Shown one piece after another: positions 38,239 to 47,086 of a DNA stretch of 64,000 nt. A program made the translations under genes and the position numbers. Source of the stretch: Bifidobacterium saimiriisciurei (GTDB lineage Bacteria; Actinomycetota; Actinomycetes; Actinomycetales; Bifidobacteriaceae); the NCBI RefSeq assembly GCF_010667655.1, contig NZ_WHZU01000012.1:33825-97824 (forward strand). The letters run 5' to 3'. How positions within the stretch are numbered: position 1 is the first letter of the stretch; each line of letters opens with the position of its first letter. A model generated the notes under the pieces. That model saw only the letters and a program-made list of their open reading frames with translations, searched no databases and was not told where the DNA came from.

Positions 38239-38739
38239 TCACATCATTCCCCCGACCCATTCACACAACTCCTGCTTGAGGCGTCGCGCGCGGGCGGGGT
38301 CACGTCCTTTGGTGGAGACGGTGAGCAGGCAGTCGTCGGTTTCGATTTTCGCAACGTTATAGAAATCCGACTGCGCGGGGTCGCCGACGTTGTTGGTCAA
38401 CGGAACGCCGGCGGCCTGGGCGTCACGCACGACCTGTGCGTTCACGTTGGCGTCGTCGGTGCACGCCAGCACGACGAACGGCACGTCGGCCGCCATCCCA
38501 TCGCCGGCCGCGAGGATATCCCCAGACTTGTAGGACTTTTCCCGCCAATCCACACGCGACCGGTCGATGCGCGGATCCAATGCGGGACTGATGACGACCA
38601 CCTTCGCGCCGCAATGCAGCAGCGTACCGACCTTGCGTGCGGCCACGGCACCGCCGCCGACCACGAAGGCAAGCCGGCCGCGCATGTCGATGTTCACGGG
38701 GTAGGGATGCTCGGGAAGCCCCGATGCCACGCCGCTCAC
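38239..38739 (-). CDS. Precorrin-2 dehydrogenase (SirC/Met8 N-terminal type)
   Basis: A 166-residue NAD-dependent enzyme oxidising precorrin-2 to sirohydrochlorin in siroheme synthesis. The Rossmann start 'AFVVGGGAVAARKVGTLLHC' and 'VPLTNNVGDPAQSDFYNVAK' (compare CysG 'VNVVDD...CDF..PA') with 'LLTVSTKGRDPARARRLKQE' match CysG/Met8/SirC. It is short and lacks the C-terminal chelatase-associated helices, so a separate ferrochelatase may be needed. The GTG start overlaps the SUMT stop by four bases. Confidence 0.9.
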   Translation of the reverse strand: MSGVASGLPEHPYPVNIDMRGRLAFVVGGGAVAARKVGTLLHCGAKVVVISPALDPRIDRSRVDWREKSYKSGDILAAGDGMAADVPFVVLACTDDANVNAQVVRDAQAAGVPLTNNVGDPAQSDFYNVAKIETDDCLLTVSTKGRDPARARRLKQELCEWVGGMM

Positions 38740-39524
38740 GACCGTCCCGACCCGGCCGAGTCCGATGACGAGGCCGCGTCGCCGCCGGCGGCCCCATCCT
38801 CCAGCAGCGAGGCCACGCCGCCGACCACGATCAACGCCGGAGCACCCAATCCCGCCTTCTCAACGGTCGCCTCAATACCCTGCAAATCGGATTTCACGGC
38901 GCGCTGGTTCTCGCGAGTGGCCCACTGGATCACGGCGATCGGCGTATCGGCAGGCTTGCCGTTGGCCAGCAGCTCGCCGACGATGCGCCCCAGCGACTCC
39001 ATGCCCATGAGGAACACGAGCGTGCCCTCCATATGCGCGATGTTGTTCCAGTCGAGCTCATGCCCCGCGCGCTTGCGATGGCCGGCGATCACATGGAAGC
39101 TCGACGCATAGTCGCGATGCGTCACCGGAATGCCCACCGACGCCGGTCCGGCGATGGCGCTGGTGATGCCCGGCACCACCTCCACCTGCACGCCGAGGCC
39201 GCGCAGATACTGCTGTTCCTCGCCGCCGCGGCCGAACACGAACGGGTCGCCGGACTTCAACCGGACCACACGCTTGCCGTCGAGCGCGAGCCGCGCCAGC
39301 AGGTCGTTGATTTCCCGCTGCTTGACGGGATGATGATGCGCGGACTTGCCCACGTCGATGCGTTCGGCGTCCTCACGCGCGAATTCCAGCAGCTCCGGAT
39401 TCACCAGCCGGTCGTACACGACGGCATCGGCCTCCTCCAGCCGACGCTTGCCGTGCAGCGTCAACAGCTCCGGATCGCCCGGTCCGGCTCCCACCAACGA
39501 CACGAGACCCTGCCGCTCACTCAT
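38736..39524 (-). CDS. cobA: Uroporphyrinogen-III C-methyltransferase (SUMT)
   Basis: SUMT adds two methyl groups from SAM to uroporphyrinogen III, giving precorrin-2. The 262-residue protein has every family block: 'SLVGAGPGDPELLTLHGKRR', 'ADAVVYDRLVNPELL', 'RLKSGDPFVFGRGGEE', 'VVPGITSAIAGPASVGIPVT', 'LVFLMGMESLGRI' and 'PIAVIQWATRENQRAV'. AAGGAG is well placed before the ATG. It is coupled to the dehydrogenase gene; together they replace the fused CysG of enterics. Confidence 0.96.
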   Translation of the reverse strand: MSERQGLVSLVGAGPGDPELLTLHGKRRLEEADAVVYDRLVNPELLEFAREDAERIDVGKSAHHHPVKQREINDLLARLALDGKRVVRLKSGDPFVFGRGGEEQQYLRGLGVQVEVVPGITSAIAGPASVGIPVTHRDYASSFHVIAGHRKRAGHELDWNNIAHMEGTLVFLMGMESLGRIVGELLANGKPADTPIAVIQWATRENQRAVKSDLQGIEATVEKAGLGAPALIVVGGVASLLEDGAAGGDAASSSDSAGSGRS

Positions 39525-39741
39525 GACATCTCCTTCCGCACCATGACTCGACGTATCTCAACCATCTATTGTCAACCATGCCGGGCATGGCCTCCGCACA
39601 CGCGCAACGCACCGCAACACCGCAAATCCGGCGATGTATCGCCCGTCATAACTAACCGATATAGGCTATACCCTTCCCGGCCCGGCGAACACGCCATCCA
39701 CCGCATATTCTTGAAAGTCGGAAACATCAGGGGGATTCATC

Positions 39742-40725
39742 ATGTCATTGGTTTTCGACCGTCATCGTCGCCTGCGCACCAGCGCGGCGATGCGCGGTCT
39801 GGTACGCGAAACGACCGTCACCAAGAACGACCTCATCATGCCGGTGTTCGTCGACGCGACGATCGACGGCGTCGCGCCGATTCCCTCGATGCCCGGCATC
39901 AACCGCTACGGGCTCGATGCGCTGCCCGACGAGATCAGGGCCATCGAGGATCTGGGCATCACGTCGGTCATCGTGTTCGGCATCCCCGACCATAAGGACG
40001 ACGTCGGGTCCGACGCTTGGAGCGACGACGGCATCGTGCAATGCGGCATCCGCGTCATCAAGGCCGTCTGCCCCGGTCTGGTGGTGATCGCCGACGACTG
40101 CATGTGCGAATACACGTCCACCGGCCATTGCGGCATCGTGCGCGACGGCGAGGTCGTCAACGACGAATCATTGGAATACATCGTTCGCATCGCCGTCAGT
40201 CAGGCGAAGGCGGGCGCCGATATCATCGCTCCGTCGAACGCCATGGACGGTTATGTCGCGGCGATTCGTCAAGGCCTTGATAAGGCCGGATATATCAACG
40301 TTCCAATCATGTCGTATTCGGTTAAATATGCATCGAGTTTCTACGGACCGTTCCGCGACGCCGCCGATGGGGCGCCGCAGTTCGGCGACCGCAGCGGCTA
40401 CCAGATGGACCCCGCGAACCGGCTCGAGGCCATGCGCGAGGCGGCCAGCGACGAGCGCGAGGGCGCCGACTTCCTCATGGTCAAGCCGGCGATGGCGTTC
40501 CTCGACATCGTCCGCGACATACGCAACGCCAGCAATCTGCCGCTGGTCGCGTACAACGTCTCGGGCGAATACGCCATGATCAAGGCGGCCGCGGCGAACG
40601 GCTGGATAGACGAGGCACGCATCGTGAGGGAGACGCTGACCGGCATCAAACGCGCCGGCGCCGACCTCATCATCACGTACTTCGCCAAGGACGTGGCCGC
40701 ACGCATCGACCGCGATGAATGGTGA
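39742..40725 (+). CDS. hemB: Delta-aminolevulinic acid dehydratase (porphobilinogen synthase)
   Basis: HemB condenses two ALA molecules to porphobilinogen. The 327-residue protein has the zinc-type cysteine cluster Cys120, Cys122 and Cys130 ('DDCMCEYTSTGHCGI'), and both Schiff-base lysines Lys195 ('SYSVKYASSFYGPF') and Lys248 ('FLMVKPAMAFLDIV'). AGGGGG precedes the ATG. It is divergent from SUMT across 217 bp and followed by hemD. No gene for ALA formation (hemA, hemL) is present in the window. Confidence 0.97.
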   Translation: MSLVFDRHRRLRTSAAMRGLVRETTVTKNDLIMPVFVDATIDGVAPIPSMPGINRYGLDALPDEIRAIEDLGITSVIVFGIPDHKDDVGSDAWSDDGIVQCGIRVIKAVCPGLVVIADDCMCEYTSTGHCGIVRDGEVVNDESLEYIVRIAVSQAKAGADIIAPSNAMDGYVAAIRQGLDKAGYINVPIMSYSVKYASSFYGPFRDAADGAPQFGDRSGYQMDPANRLEAMREAASDEREGADFLMVKPAMAFLDIVRDIRNASNLPLVAYNVSGEYAMIKAAAANGWIDEARIVRETLTGIKRAGADLIITYFAKDVAARIDRDEW

Positions 40726-40803
40726 CGTCGACCGGCATCCCGACAACGGCATCACGACAACGACATACGGCAATGAGAGAATGCTACCGGCAAGGAGGAT
40801 GAC

Positions 40804-41532
40804 ATGACCGTGCTGATCACGTATCCGCAGGACCATATCGGCGAAGCACTGCGTCGGCGGCTCGACGACGCCGCGCGCCCTGCCGGAGGCGTCGTGTACT
40901 GCCCGCTGCGCAGGCTGCAGGCCACCGTGCCGAGCGAATCCGATCTGCGCGCGATCGCGAGCAGCGATTATCTGATCATCACGAGCAATTTCGCACTCAC
41001 GCTGTATCTGGAGCGTTACCGGCATCTCAACTGGCTGGCCACGGTCGTGGTGCTGAGCCGCAAGATGGCGACGCAGGCCGAACGATACGGCCTGCCGCAC
41101 GTATTGACGCCCGACGAGGAGAACCAGCGGGGACTGGCGCGTCTGCTGGCGACGCTGCCGCACGCCCGCATGGCGATGCTCGGCGGCGACCTGCGCGTGC
41201 CGCACGACCATATCCCCGAGGAAATCCCGCGGATTCGCATCTACGAGAATATGTGGAACGATGAATTGGAGCAGTCGGCGATCGAGACGATTGCCGACGG
41301 TGCCGGAGCGGCCCATCCCATCGACCGCATTCTGGTGACGAGCCCGTCGTCGTATCGGCGGCTGCGGGCGATCATCGGAAAAATCCCTCATCGTTTCGCG
41401 GAGAATCCCACGTATTATGCGTTGGGCCCGAGTACGGCGGATATCATCCGCGAAGACGGCGGAATCGTCATCGTGCCCGAATCGAATGATGTGCTGAGGC
41501 GGGCCGTGGAGCTCATTATCGGCAACCGCTAG
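40804..41532 (+). CDS. hemD: Uroporphyrinogen-III synthase, divergent
   Basis: HemD closes hydroxymethylbilane with inversion of ring D. The 242-residue sequence is divergent, as is usual for this family, but keeps the two-lobed pattern: 'DYLIITSNFALTLYLERY' (compare the 'WVVFTSANAV' strand), 'MAMLGGDLRVPHDHIPE' and 'DRILVTSPSSYRRLRAIIGK', then 'YYALGPSTADIIREDGGIVI' (compare 'AIGPTTAEAL..G'). AAGGAGG precedes the ATG. Position after hemB supports the call. Confidence 0.82.
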   Translation: MTVLITYPQDHIGEALRRRLDDAARPAGGVVYCPLRRLQATVPSESDLRAIASSDYLIITSNFALTLYLERYRHLNWLATVVVLSRKMATQAERYGLPHVLTPDEENQRGLARLLATLPHARMAMLGGDLRVPHDHIPEEIPRIRIYENMWNDELEQSAIETIADGAGAAHPIDRILVTSPSSYRRLRAIIGKIPHRFAENPTYYALGPSTADIIREDGGIVIVPESNDVLRRAVELIIGNR

Positions 41533-41598
41533 GTACACGAATCGTCGGATACCGGCCGCGAAAACCTTTTTTCGCGTGGCATCCGACGATTCGTGTAC
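41533..41598. terminator. Long bidirectional terminator hairpin after hemD
   Basis: Perfect 18-bp arms (GTACACGAATCGTCGGAT and complement) enclose an inner CGCGAAAA-CC-TTTTTTCGCG stem. It starts at the base after the hemD stop and lies before the end of the convergent small gene, so it serves both strands. Confidence 0.75.
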
Positions 41599-41614
41599 AA
41601 GGAAGAAACGGAAT

Positions 41615-41950
41615 TTACAGCATTCCCCACGAACGCGCGTATTCCACGCGCACGGCGAAATCATCGGCGGTGAACCCCGCGTCGTACAGCTGCTGTTCCA
41701 GCTGCTCGAACGCGGCGCCGTCGCGTTCCGCGCGCAGCCCCTTCCACGAGAGCGCCAGCTGCCAGTCGCCGTCCTCGTCGGCAGGGCTCAATTCCCGTAA
41801 TTTCGCCAATACGCGCTGCGCGATCTTCGCGCGGTCGATACGCTCCTGCAAGTCGTTCGTCGCGTCGTCGATGCTCAGTCCCGTGCTGCGGAACGGCCTG
41901 CCCGTAAATGGGATATCGACGATGACATGCCAGACGACCGGTAGATTCAT
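41615..41950 (-). CDS. Hypothetical small protein
   Basis: A 111-residue acidic soluble protein of unknown family: an N-terminal strand 'VVWHVIVDIPFTGRPFRSTG', a central helix 'DLQERIDRAKIAQRVLAKLR', 'DWQLALSWKGLRAERDGAAF' and a C-terminal helix-strand ending 'VEYARSWGML'. It has no signal, membrane segment or catalytic motif that I recognise. AAGGAG is well placed before the ATG and codon use is normal, so it is likely a real gene. It stands between two very stable hairpins. Confidence 0.65.
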   Translation of the reverse strand: MNLPVVWHVIVDIPFTGRPFRSTGLSIDDATNDLQERIDRAKIAQRVLAKLRELSPADEDGDWQLALSWKGLRAERDGAAFEQLEQQLYDAGFTADDFAVRVEYARSWGML

Positions 41951-41975
41951 GGGGTTCTCCTTATCAAAGAATCAA

Positions 41976-42045
41976 GGCCTCGCAACCCGGGTTTTCGTCA
42001 CGATACGAACACTCGTATCGTGACGAAAACCCGGGTTGCGAGGCC
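41976..42045 (-). other. 33-bp perfect hairpin with 4-nt loop
   Basis: Arms 41976-42008 and 42013-42045 are exact complements over 33 bp with the loop ACAC. It begins eight bases after the stop of the YeiH-type gene on the minus strand and lies 26 bp upstream of the small gene's start. It lacks a U-tract. It is far longer than an ordinary terminator stem. Confidence 0.8.
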
Positions 42046-42052
42046 GGCAAGA

Positions 42053-43531
42053 TCAGGCGACCGGAATATTGGCCCAGAAGCCGGGCAGCAGCACGGCCGA
42101 GAGCACGAATCCGAGGATGATGTTGACGACCGCGCCGATGCTGAACGCGGCGATGGGCTTCCACCCGAGCGACGACAGCTGCTTGAAGCGAGTCGTCAGA
42201 CCGATGGAGAGGAACGTGAACGTGAAGGCCCACGTACGCAGCTCCTTGACCGGCGTGATCAGGTCGCTTGTGATGCCCGCCGAGGCCGAGGCGCCGGCAG
42301 TGGCGATCACGATGGTGAGGAAGATCGACGCCACGAAGAAGCCGATGACGAACTTCGGGAAGCGGTGCCAGATCTGCGCCACGTCGAGCTTCTGCTTCGG
42401 CAGCTTCGTCACGTCCTTGCCGGCGGCCTTGGCCTCGGCCACGCGGTCCTGACGGTCCCAGTAGGTGATGGCCACGAACGCGAGGATGAGGCACCACACG
42501 CCGATGAAGATGTCGCGGCCGACGACCTTCATGAGGGTGAACGCCGCGATGCCCTGATCTCCGAAGCTGGCGGCCGCGGTGATGCCGGCCGCGTCGGCGA
42601 ATTCGGAGGTGCCGACCCAGGCGCCGGCCACGCCGTCCGCCAGACCGAGCGCCTTGCCGAGGCCCGTAAGCAGGAAGATGGAGATGATGGCCCACACCAC
42701 CACGATGGAGATCACCGCGGAGACGTGCTCCTTGCGGGTCTTGACGGCGCTGCCCACGGCGATGCCGGCGGAGACGCCGCAGATGGAGCCGCCGGCGCCG
42801 AGCGTCGCGGCGAAGCGCTTGTCGAGGCCGAACAGACGGGTGGCGGCGAAGTAGATCACGAGGAACGTGGAGACGGCGATGAACGTTGCCTGCAGGAACG
42901 CGACCGGACCGGCCGAGATGATGGTGGTGAACGGCAGCGTGGCGCCGAGCAGCACGATGCCGACCTTCACATAAAGCTCGGTACGCAGGCTGCCGCCGAA
43001 GAATCCTTCGAGGTTGAGGATGTTGCCGAGCAGCAGGCCCACGACGAGCGCGACCAGCGGCGCCTCGAGATTGTAGGAGTTGGCGAACTTCGAGGTGCTG
43101 AACACGTTGACGGCGAAGCTCAGCACGAACAGCGCCACGAATCCGCCGAGGAACGCCGGCACCCTGAGCCTGAGGAAGCGTGCGGCCACGCCGAACACGA
43201 CGGCGAACAGCGCGAACAGCGCAAGGATGTTCGGCCAGCGCTGCGCGAGACCGGCCGCATGGGTGGTCGCGCCGTTCTTCACGACGTCGCCGCCCTCGAA
43301 CAGGAACGACCAGGATCCCCAGCTGGGGATCTTCGCGGCGAAGATGTTCAGCGAGCTGCCGGCCGCCCACAGCACGAACGCCAGCACGACGATGCCGAGG
43401 CCGATGAACACGGCCCACCAGTCCTCGCTGCCGAGGATCTTGTTGCCTTCGGCGGCCGCCGGAACGGTCTCCTTGGCCTTGGTCTTGGCCTTCGCCGCCG
43501 CAGCGGCGGAAGGCGTGATGGATGTAGTCAC
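42053..43531 (-). CDS. YeiH-family putative sulfate/sulfite exporter (UPF0324)
   Basis: A 492-residue membrane protein with about eleven helices. 'LLLGNILNLEGFFGGSLRTE' followed by 'LYVKVGIVLLGATLPF', 'GAGGSICGVSAGIAVGSAVK', 'AWVGTSEFADAAGITAAASF' and 'LKTWAFTFTFLSIGLTTRFK'-like ends match the YeiH/COG2855 family, members of which (for example SuyZ) sit with sulfonate-degradation genes and are proposed sulfite/sulfate exporters. It is longer than typical YeiH (about 350 aa), with a 60-residue N-terminal extension and longer loops. GTG start with GGGGAGAG upstream. Position among sulfonate genes supports a sulfur-anion role. Confidence 0.82.
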   Translation of the reverse strand: MTTSITPSAAAAAKAKTKAKETVPAAAEGNKILGSEDWWAVFIGLGIVVLAFVLWAAGSSLNIFAAKIPSWGSWSFLFEGGDVVKNGATTHAAGLAQRWPNILALFALFAVVFGVAARFLRLRVPAFLGGFVALFVLSFAVNVFSTSKFANSYNLEAPLVALVVGLLLGNILNLEGFFGGSLRTELYVKVGIVLLGATLPFTTIISAGPVAFLQATFIAVSTFLVIYFAATRLFGLDKRFAATLGAGGSICGVSAGIAVGSAVKTRKEHVSAVISIVVVWAIISIFLLTGLGKALGLADGVAGAWVGTSEFADAAGITAAASFGDQGIAAFTLMKVVGRDIFIGVWCLILAFVAITYWDRQDRVAEAKAAGKDVTKLPKQKLDVAQIWHRFPKFVIGFFVASIFLTIVIATAGASASAGITSDLITPVKELRTWAFTFTFLSIGLTTRFKQLSSLGWKPIAAFSIGAVVNIILGFVLSAVLLPGFWANIPVA

Positions 43532-43714
43532 GATGCTCTCTCCCCTTGTTGGTGCGACGCCGGTTCCGGCGTCGGTCCGATGATTTCCCTTGATTCGAAT
43601 CCCGCCGAACGACGATCGACATCCCCCGATATCAGGCCGTCATCCGGTGTTCGTCTTCGATGCTAACGGGGCGGATCGGCCGCGCGCAAGCTTGGAATTA
43701 GTGGAAAAAACAGC

Positions 43715-43745
43715 GTGCCGCTATCGAAAAATCCGATAGCGGCAC
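43715..43745 (-). terminator. Terminator of the sulfonate-type ABC operon (43.8-46.7 kb)
   Basis: A 12-13 bp perfect stem (GTGCCGCTATCG and complement) with a short A/T loop; the minus strand continues GCTGTTTTTTCC, giving the U-tract. Confidence 0.75.
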
Positions 43746-43835
43746 TTTGTTATATACGGCGATAGATTCGCATTATTACGTAGTTTCCCAGTTGATGCGA
43801 CGACCGTCCCACCCGACAGCCGGTCGCGACGACGC

Positions 43836-44615
43836 CTACTCCTGCGCGAAGAACTCCTGGTATATCGAGTCCTTGGCGCGGTTGAACCGTTCTCCGACGC
43901 GAGTGCGCGGCGTTCCCAGGTCGACGTGCTCCACGCGCTTGATCTCGCCGGGATGTGGCTTCATCACCACGACGGTCTCGCCCAGATACACGGCCTCGTC
44001 GATGTCGTGCGTCACGATCACCATCGTGATGCCTTCGGACTGCCAGATGCGCAGCAACTGGTCCTGAAGCTTGATTTTCGTAATCGCGTCGAGCGCGCCG
44101 AACGGCTCGTCGAGCAGCAGGACCTTCGGCCGGTTGGCGAGCGCGCGGGCGATGGCCACGCGCTGCGACATGCCGCCGGAGAGCTGCTTGGGCAGCGCAT
44201 CCTCGAATCCGTTCAATCCGACGAGATCGATGTTCTCCTGGATCAGCTCGTCGTTGTGCTTCTCCGAGTCGGGCAGCGCGAACCGGATGTTCTCGCGCAC
44301 GGAGAACCATGGCAGCAGGCGATGGTCCTGGAAGACGAAGCCCTTGTCGCGGCCGGGGCCGGGAATCGGCCGGCCGTCCATCAGGGCCTCGCCGTCGTAT
44401 TCGGTGTCGAGGCCGCCGATGATGCGCAGCAGCGTGGATTTTCCGCAGCCGGATGGTCCGATGATGGAGGTGAATCCTCCGCGCGGCAGCGAGATCGAAA
44501 CGTCGTGCAACGCCTCGACCGGCCCGTGTTCCGAGGGGAACACCTTGGTCAGATGTCTGATGTCGATGATGTTGTCGGCGTTGCCGCCGTCGATGTTGTC
44601 GTTGTTGTCGCTCAT
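43836..44615 (-). CDS. Sulfonate/nitrate-type ABC transporter ATPase (SsuB/TauB-like)
   Basis: A 259-residue ATPase. Walker A 'IIGPSGCGKSTLLRIIGGLD', Q-loop 'GFVFQDHRLLPWFSVRENI', signature 'QLSGGMSQRVAIARALANRP', Walker B 'VLLLDEPFGALDAITKIKLQ', switch 'IVTHDIDEAVYLGE'. The 'DHRLLPW' and 'DEPFGALDA' forms are those of the nitrate/sulfonate/taurine family. With the permease and lipoprotein upstream it forms transporter set 1 of two in the window. Substrate (aliphatic sulfonate, taurine or isethionate) cannot be fixed from sequence. Confidence 0.9.
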   Translation of the reverse strand: MSDNNDNIDGGNADNIIDIRHLTKVFPSEHGPVEALHDVSISLPRGGFTSIIGPSGCGKSTLLRIIGGLDTEYDGEALMDGRPIPGPGRDKGFVFQDHRLLPWFSVRENIRFALPDSEKHNDELIQENIDLVGLNGFEDALPKQLSGGMSQRVAIARALANRPKVLLLDEPFGALDAITKIKLQDQLLRIWQSEGITMVIVTHDIDEAVYLGETVVVMKPHPGEIKRVEHVDLGTPRTRVGERFNRAKDSIYQEFFAQE

Positions 44616-44690
44616 GCCACGCTTCCAGTCGTTTTCCGGGTCGGTGCCTTGGTCGGCGTCTTGCGCGCCGTCGGCGTTATGCCGCGCGCC

Positions 44691-45629
44691 TCACAGCCAG
44701 TTGACGATGCGGCGGCGCTGCCATTCGACGACGTCGTCCATGAGCTTGCCGACGATGCCGATGATGAGCATGGCGAGGATGACCACGTCGGGGCGGGACA
44801 TCGAACGGCCGTCGGAGAGCATGAAGCCGACGCCGCTGGTCGCGCCGATCATTTCGGCGGCGACCACGCAGATCCATGCGCCGGAGAGGCCGAGGCGGAT
44901 GCCGGTGAGCATCTGCGGCAGCGCGGCCGGCACGACGACCTGGCGGATGAACCGCCACTTGGGAATCTCATAGACGCGGCCGAGTTCGAAGTAGCGCTTG
45001 TCGATGCCCTTGATGCCGTCGACGAAGTTGACGAACATGGGGAAGAACGCGCCGATGAAGATGATGTAGACCTTGGAGTTCTCGCCGATGCCGAACCACA
45101 GGATGGCCAGCGGAATCCATGCGATGCCGGGGATGGGGCGCAGCACCTGCATGACCAGGTCGATGAAGCGTTCGAATCGTCGCGAGACGCCGGCGGCGAC
45201 GCCGAGCACGGCGGCCGCGACGAACGCGACGAGGAATCCTTCGAGCACGCGTGCGATGCTGACGGCGATGTTGAGCCACAGCTCGCCGCTGCCCGCGTAT
45301 TCGATGGTGGCCGAGACGATCTGCTGCGGCGTGGCCATGGCGTAGGAGGCGCTGCGTGCGCCGACGAACGCCCATACGGCCACGAGGATGACGGGCAGCG
45401 CGAGGTACAGCGCCCATTTGCCGGCCTTGGCGGAGACCTTGCCGACGACGCCGTTCCCGGCCGCCGTCTTGCGAACGGCGACGGGCTTTGCAGCGGCACC
45501 CGCCGCGGCGCCGGTCTTCACGGCGGCGTCAACGGTTTTCTTCGGCTTGACGACGGTCGTCACGCCCGAGGCCGCCTTCGACGCCGCGACGGTAAACGAT
45601 GAGATTCCTGTCAGCACCTTTTCCACCAT
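44691..45629 (-). CDS. Sulfonate-type ABC transporter permease (SsuC/TauC-like)
   Basis: A 312-residue permease with six helices after an unusual Ala/Lys/Val-rich N-terminal extension of about 70 residues ('AAKPVAVRKTAAGNGVVGK'). Family motifs: 'VLRPIPGIAWIPLAILWFGI', 'KVYIIFIGAFFPMFVNFVDG' and the coupling loop 'VVPAALPQMLTGIRLGLSGA', 'EMIGATSGVGFMLSDGRSM'. The N-terminal extension is longer than usual. It follows the binding-protein gene by six bases. Confidence 0.9.
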   Translation of the reverse strand: MVEKVLTGISSFTVAASKAASGVTTVVKPKKTVDAAVKTGAAAGAAAKPVAVRKTAAGNGVVGKVSAKAGKWALYLALPVILVAVWAFVGARSASYAMATPQQIVSATIEYAGSGELWLNIAVSIARVLEGFLVAFVAAAVLGVAAGVSRRFERFIDLVMQVLRPIPGIAWIPLAILWFGIGENSKVYIIFIGAFFPMFVNFVDGIKGIDKRYFELGRVYEIPKWRFIRQVVVPAALPQMLTGIRLGLSGAWICVVAAEMIGATSGVGFMLSDGRSMSRPDVVILAMLIIGIVGKLMDDVVEWQRRRIVNWL

Positions 45630-45635
45630 GTGCGA

Positions 45636-46715
45636 TCATTGCCCCTTAGTCGTATCGTTCGTATTCGTGGTTTTCGAGTTGACGTTTGCGGTCAGGTAGC
45701 CGGTGTCGATGAGTTTGTCGACGTCCACCTGGGATTTGAGAATGCCGTTCTTCCACGCGAAGTCGGCGACCTCGCGGATGGCGGCGATGTCGTCGGGCTT
45801 GAGCTCCGTGGTGAACGTGAAGTGCTTCCAGATCTTCTTGAGCAGGTCGGCGCTGACGCCGAAGTCCTTGGCCACGGCGTTGGCGGCCTTGTCGGGGTCG
45901 CTGTTGATTTCGTCGGCGCCGCGCTGCACGGCGCGGTTGTAGGCGCGCACGATGTCGGGATGCGCCTTGGCGTAGCTGGTCGTGAAGTAGGAGACCATGT
46001 TGCCGCGCTTGACGCCCGTGCCGTCGGCCAGCACGCGGGCCGTGCCCTCGGTTTCGAGCTTGGTGACGTACTGCTCCCAGATGACGATGGCGTCGACGTT
46101 ATGGGCCTGGATGGCGGCCACCTGATCCTCGGCGGAGAGGTTGGCGGTGTCCACGTCGTTGAGGGTCATGCCCTGTTTGGCGAGCAGCAGCGCGAGCAGA
46201 TGCTGCGCGTACGAACCCGTGGCGTAGCCAACCTTCTTGCCGCGCAGGTCGGCGACCGTTTTGATTGGAGAGTCTTTGGGGACCATGATGGCGAGCGCCT
46301 TCTCGCCGTAGGCCACGTTGGAGACGATGGTGACGTCCTGTCCGGTGGATTTCGCGATGACGGCGGGCAGGTCGGCGGCGTATCCGACGTCGTCGTTGCC
46401 GGCGGCCATGGCCTCGTTCACGAGCGGGCCGCTTTTGAACGAATCCCACGTGTAGGAGGCGTGCTCCTTGGCGAGCTCCTCCTTGAGGTAGCCGAGCTCG
46501 TGGGCCACCCAGACGTCGGAGTAAAGCGGGTAAGGCTGGGCGGCGATGCGCAGGGTCGTGGTGCTGCCGTCGGAGCCGGCGTTACGTATCGCCTTGCTGC
46601 CGGCGTCGGCGATGTATTCGCTGGGCCATGCGCAGCCGGCCAGCGCCACGGCCATCACGCCGGCCAGTATGACCGCCGTGATGCGTGTGATCGCACCGCC
46701 GATTCGTGACCGCAT
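45636..46715 (-). CDS. Sulfonate-type ABC transporter substrate-binding lipoprotein (SsuA/TauA-like)
   Basis: A 359-residue binding lipoprotein with signal peptide and lipobox 'VALAGC'. 'LRIAAQPYPLYSDVWVAHEL' at the mature N-terminus, 'MAAGNDDVGYAADLPAVIAK', 'DLRGKKVGYATGSYAQHLLA' and 'AIQAHNVDAIVIWEQYVTKL' are typical of the nitrate/sulfonate/taurine binding family. AAGGGGA precedes the ATG. First gene of transporter set 1, divergent from the MFS gene. Confidence 0.9.
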   Translation of the reverse strand: MRSRIGGAITRITAVILAGVMAVALAGCAWPSEYIADAGSKAIRNAGSDGSTTTLRIAAQPYPLYSDVWVAHELGYLKEELAKEHASYTWDSFKSGPLVNEAMAAGNDDVGYAADLPAVIAKSTGQDVTIVSNVAYGEKALAIMVPKDSPIKTVADLRGKKVGYATGSYAQHLLALLLAKQGMTLNDVDTANLSAEDQVAAIQAHNVDAIVIWEQYVTKLETEGTARVLADGTGVKRGNMVSYFTTSYAKAHPDIVRAYNRAVQRGADEINSDPDKAANAVAKDFGVSADLLKKIWKHFTFTTELKPDDIAAIREVADFAWKNGILKSQVDVDKLIDTGYLTANVNSKTTNTNDTTKGQ

Positions 46716-47086
46716 GTGTTCCCCTTACCGCCTGTGCCGAAGATGTTTCGGACTTTGGAGCTTCCCCGTCATATACCGCCGCGTACGGCGTTCCTCGATG
46801 GGAACCGTATGCGTTGCGGCTTGATTTCATTATTCCTGCGCAATATGTCGGCGACCACGAAAATCGGCATATTGGGGTAGTCCAAAAATCTTGAGCGGTT
46901 TATTAACCGGCACGATTCCGCGGTTTTGCATGATTTCATAAGCAGCCGCTATAGCGGGGCGGCCTGTCGACCCGACGACGTCCGTTACGGTGGTTGGCGA
47001 AGGGACCGGCCGGTAACGGACGGAGGATGAATTGAACGCGTGGCGGTTCGGGGGAACCGCCGACGTTCCCAACGAAAGGACGTCAT
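46716..47086. promoter_or_regulatory. Divergent control region between transporter set 1 and the MFS gene
   Basis: The 371-bp gap has no convincing gene. It holds an inverted repeat GTCCGTTAC (46980-46988) / GTAACGGAC (47013-47021) that may be an operator, and an 8-bp hairpin GGCGGTTC-GGGG-GAACCGCC (47042-47061) in the MFS leader just before AAAGGA. Confidence 0.45.

Noticed and set aside
41976..42045. Phage or plasmid attachment site, or insertion-sequence end
   Set aside because: A 33-bp perfect palindrome with a 4-nt loop but no integrase, transposase or flanking direct repeat nearby.
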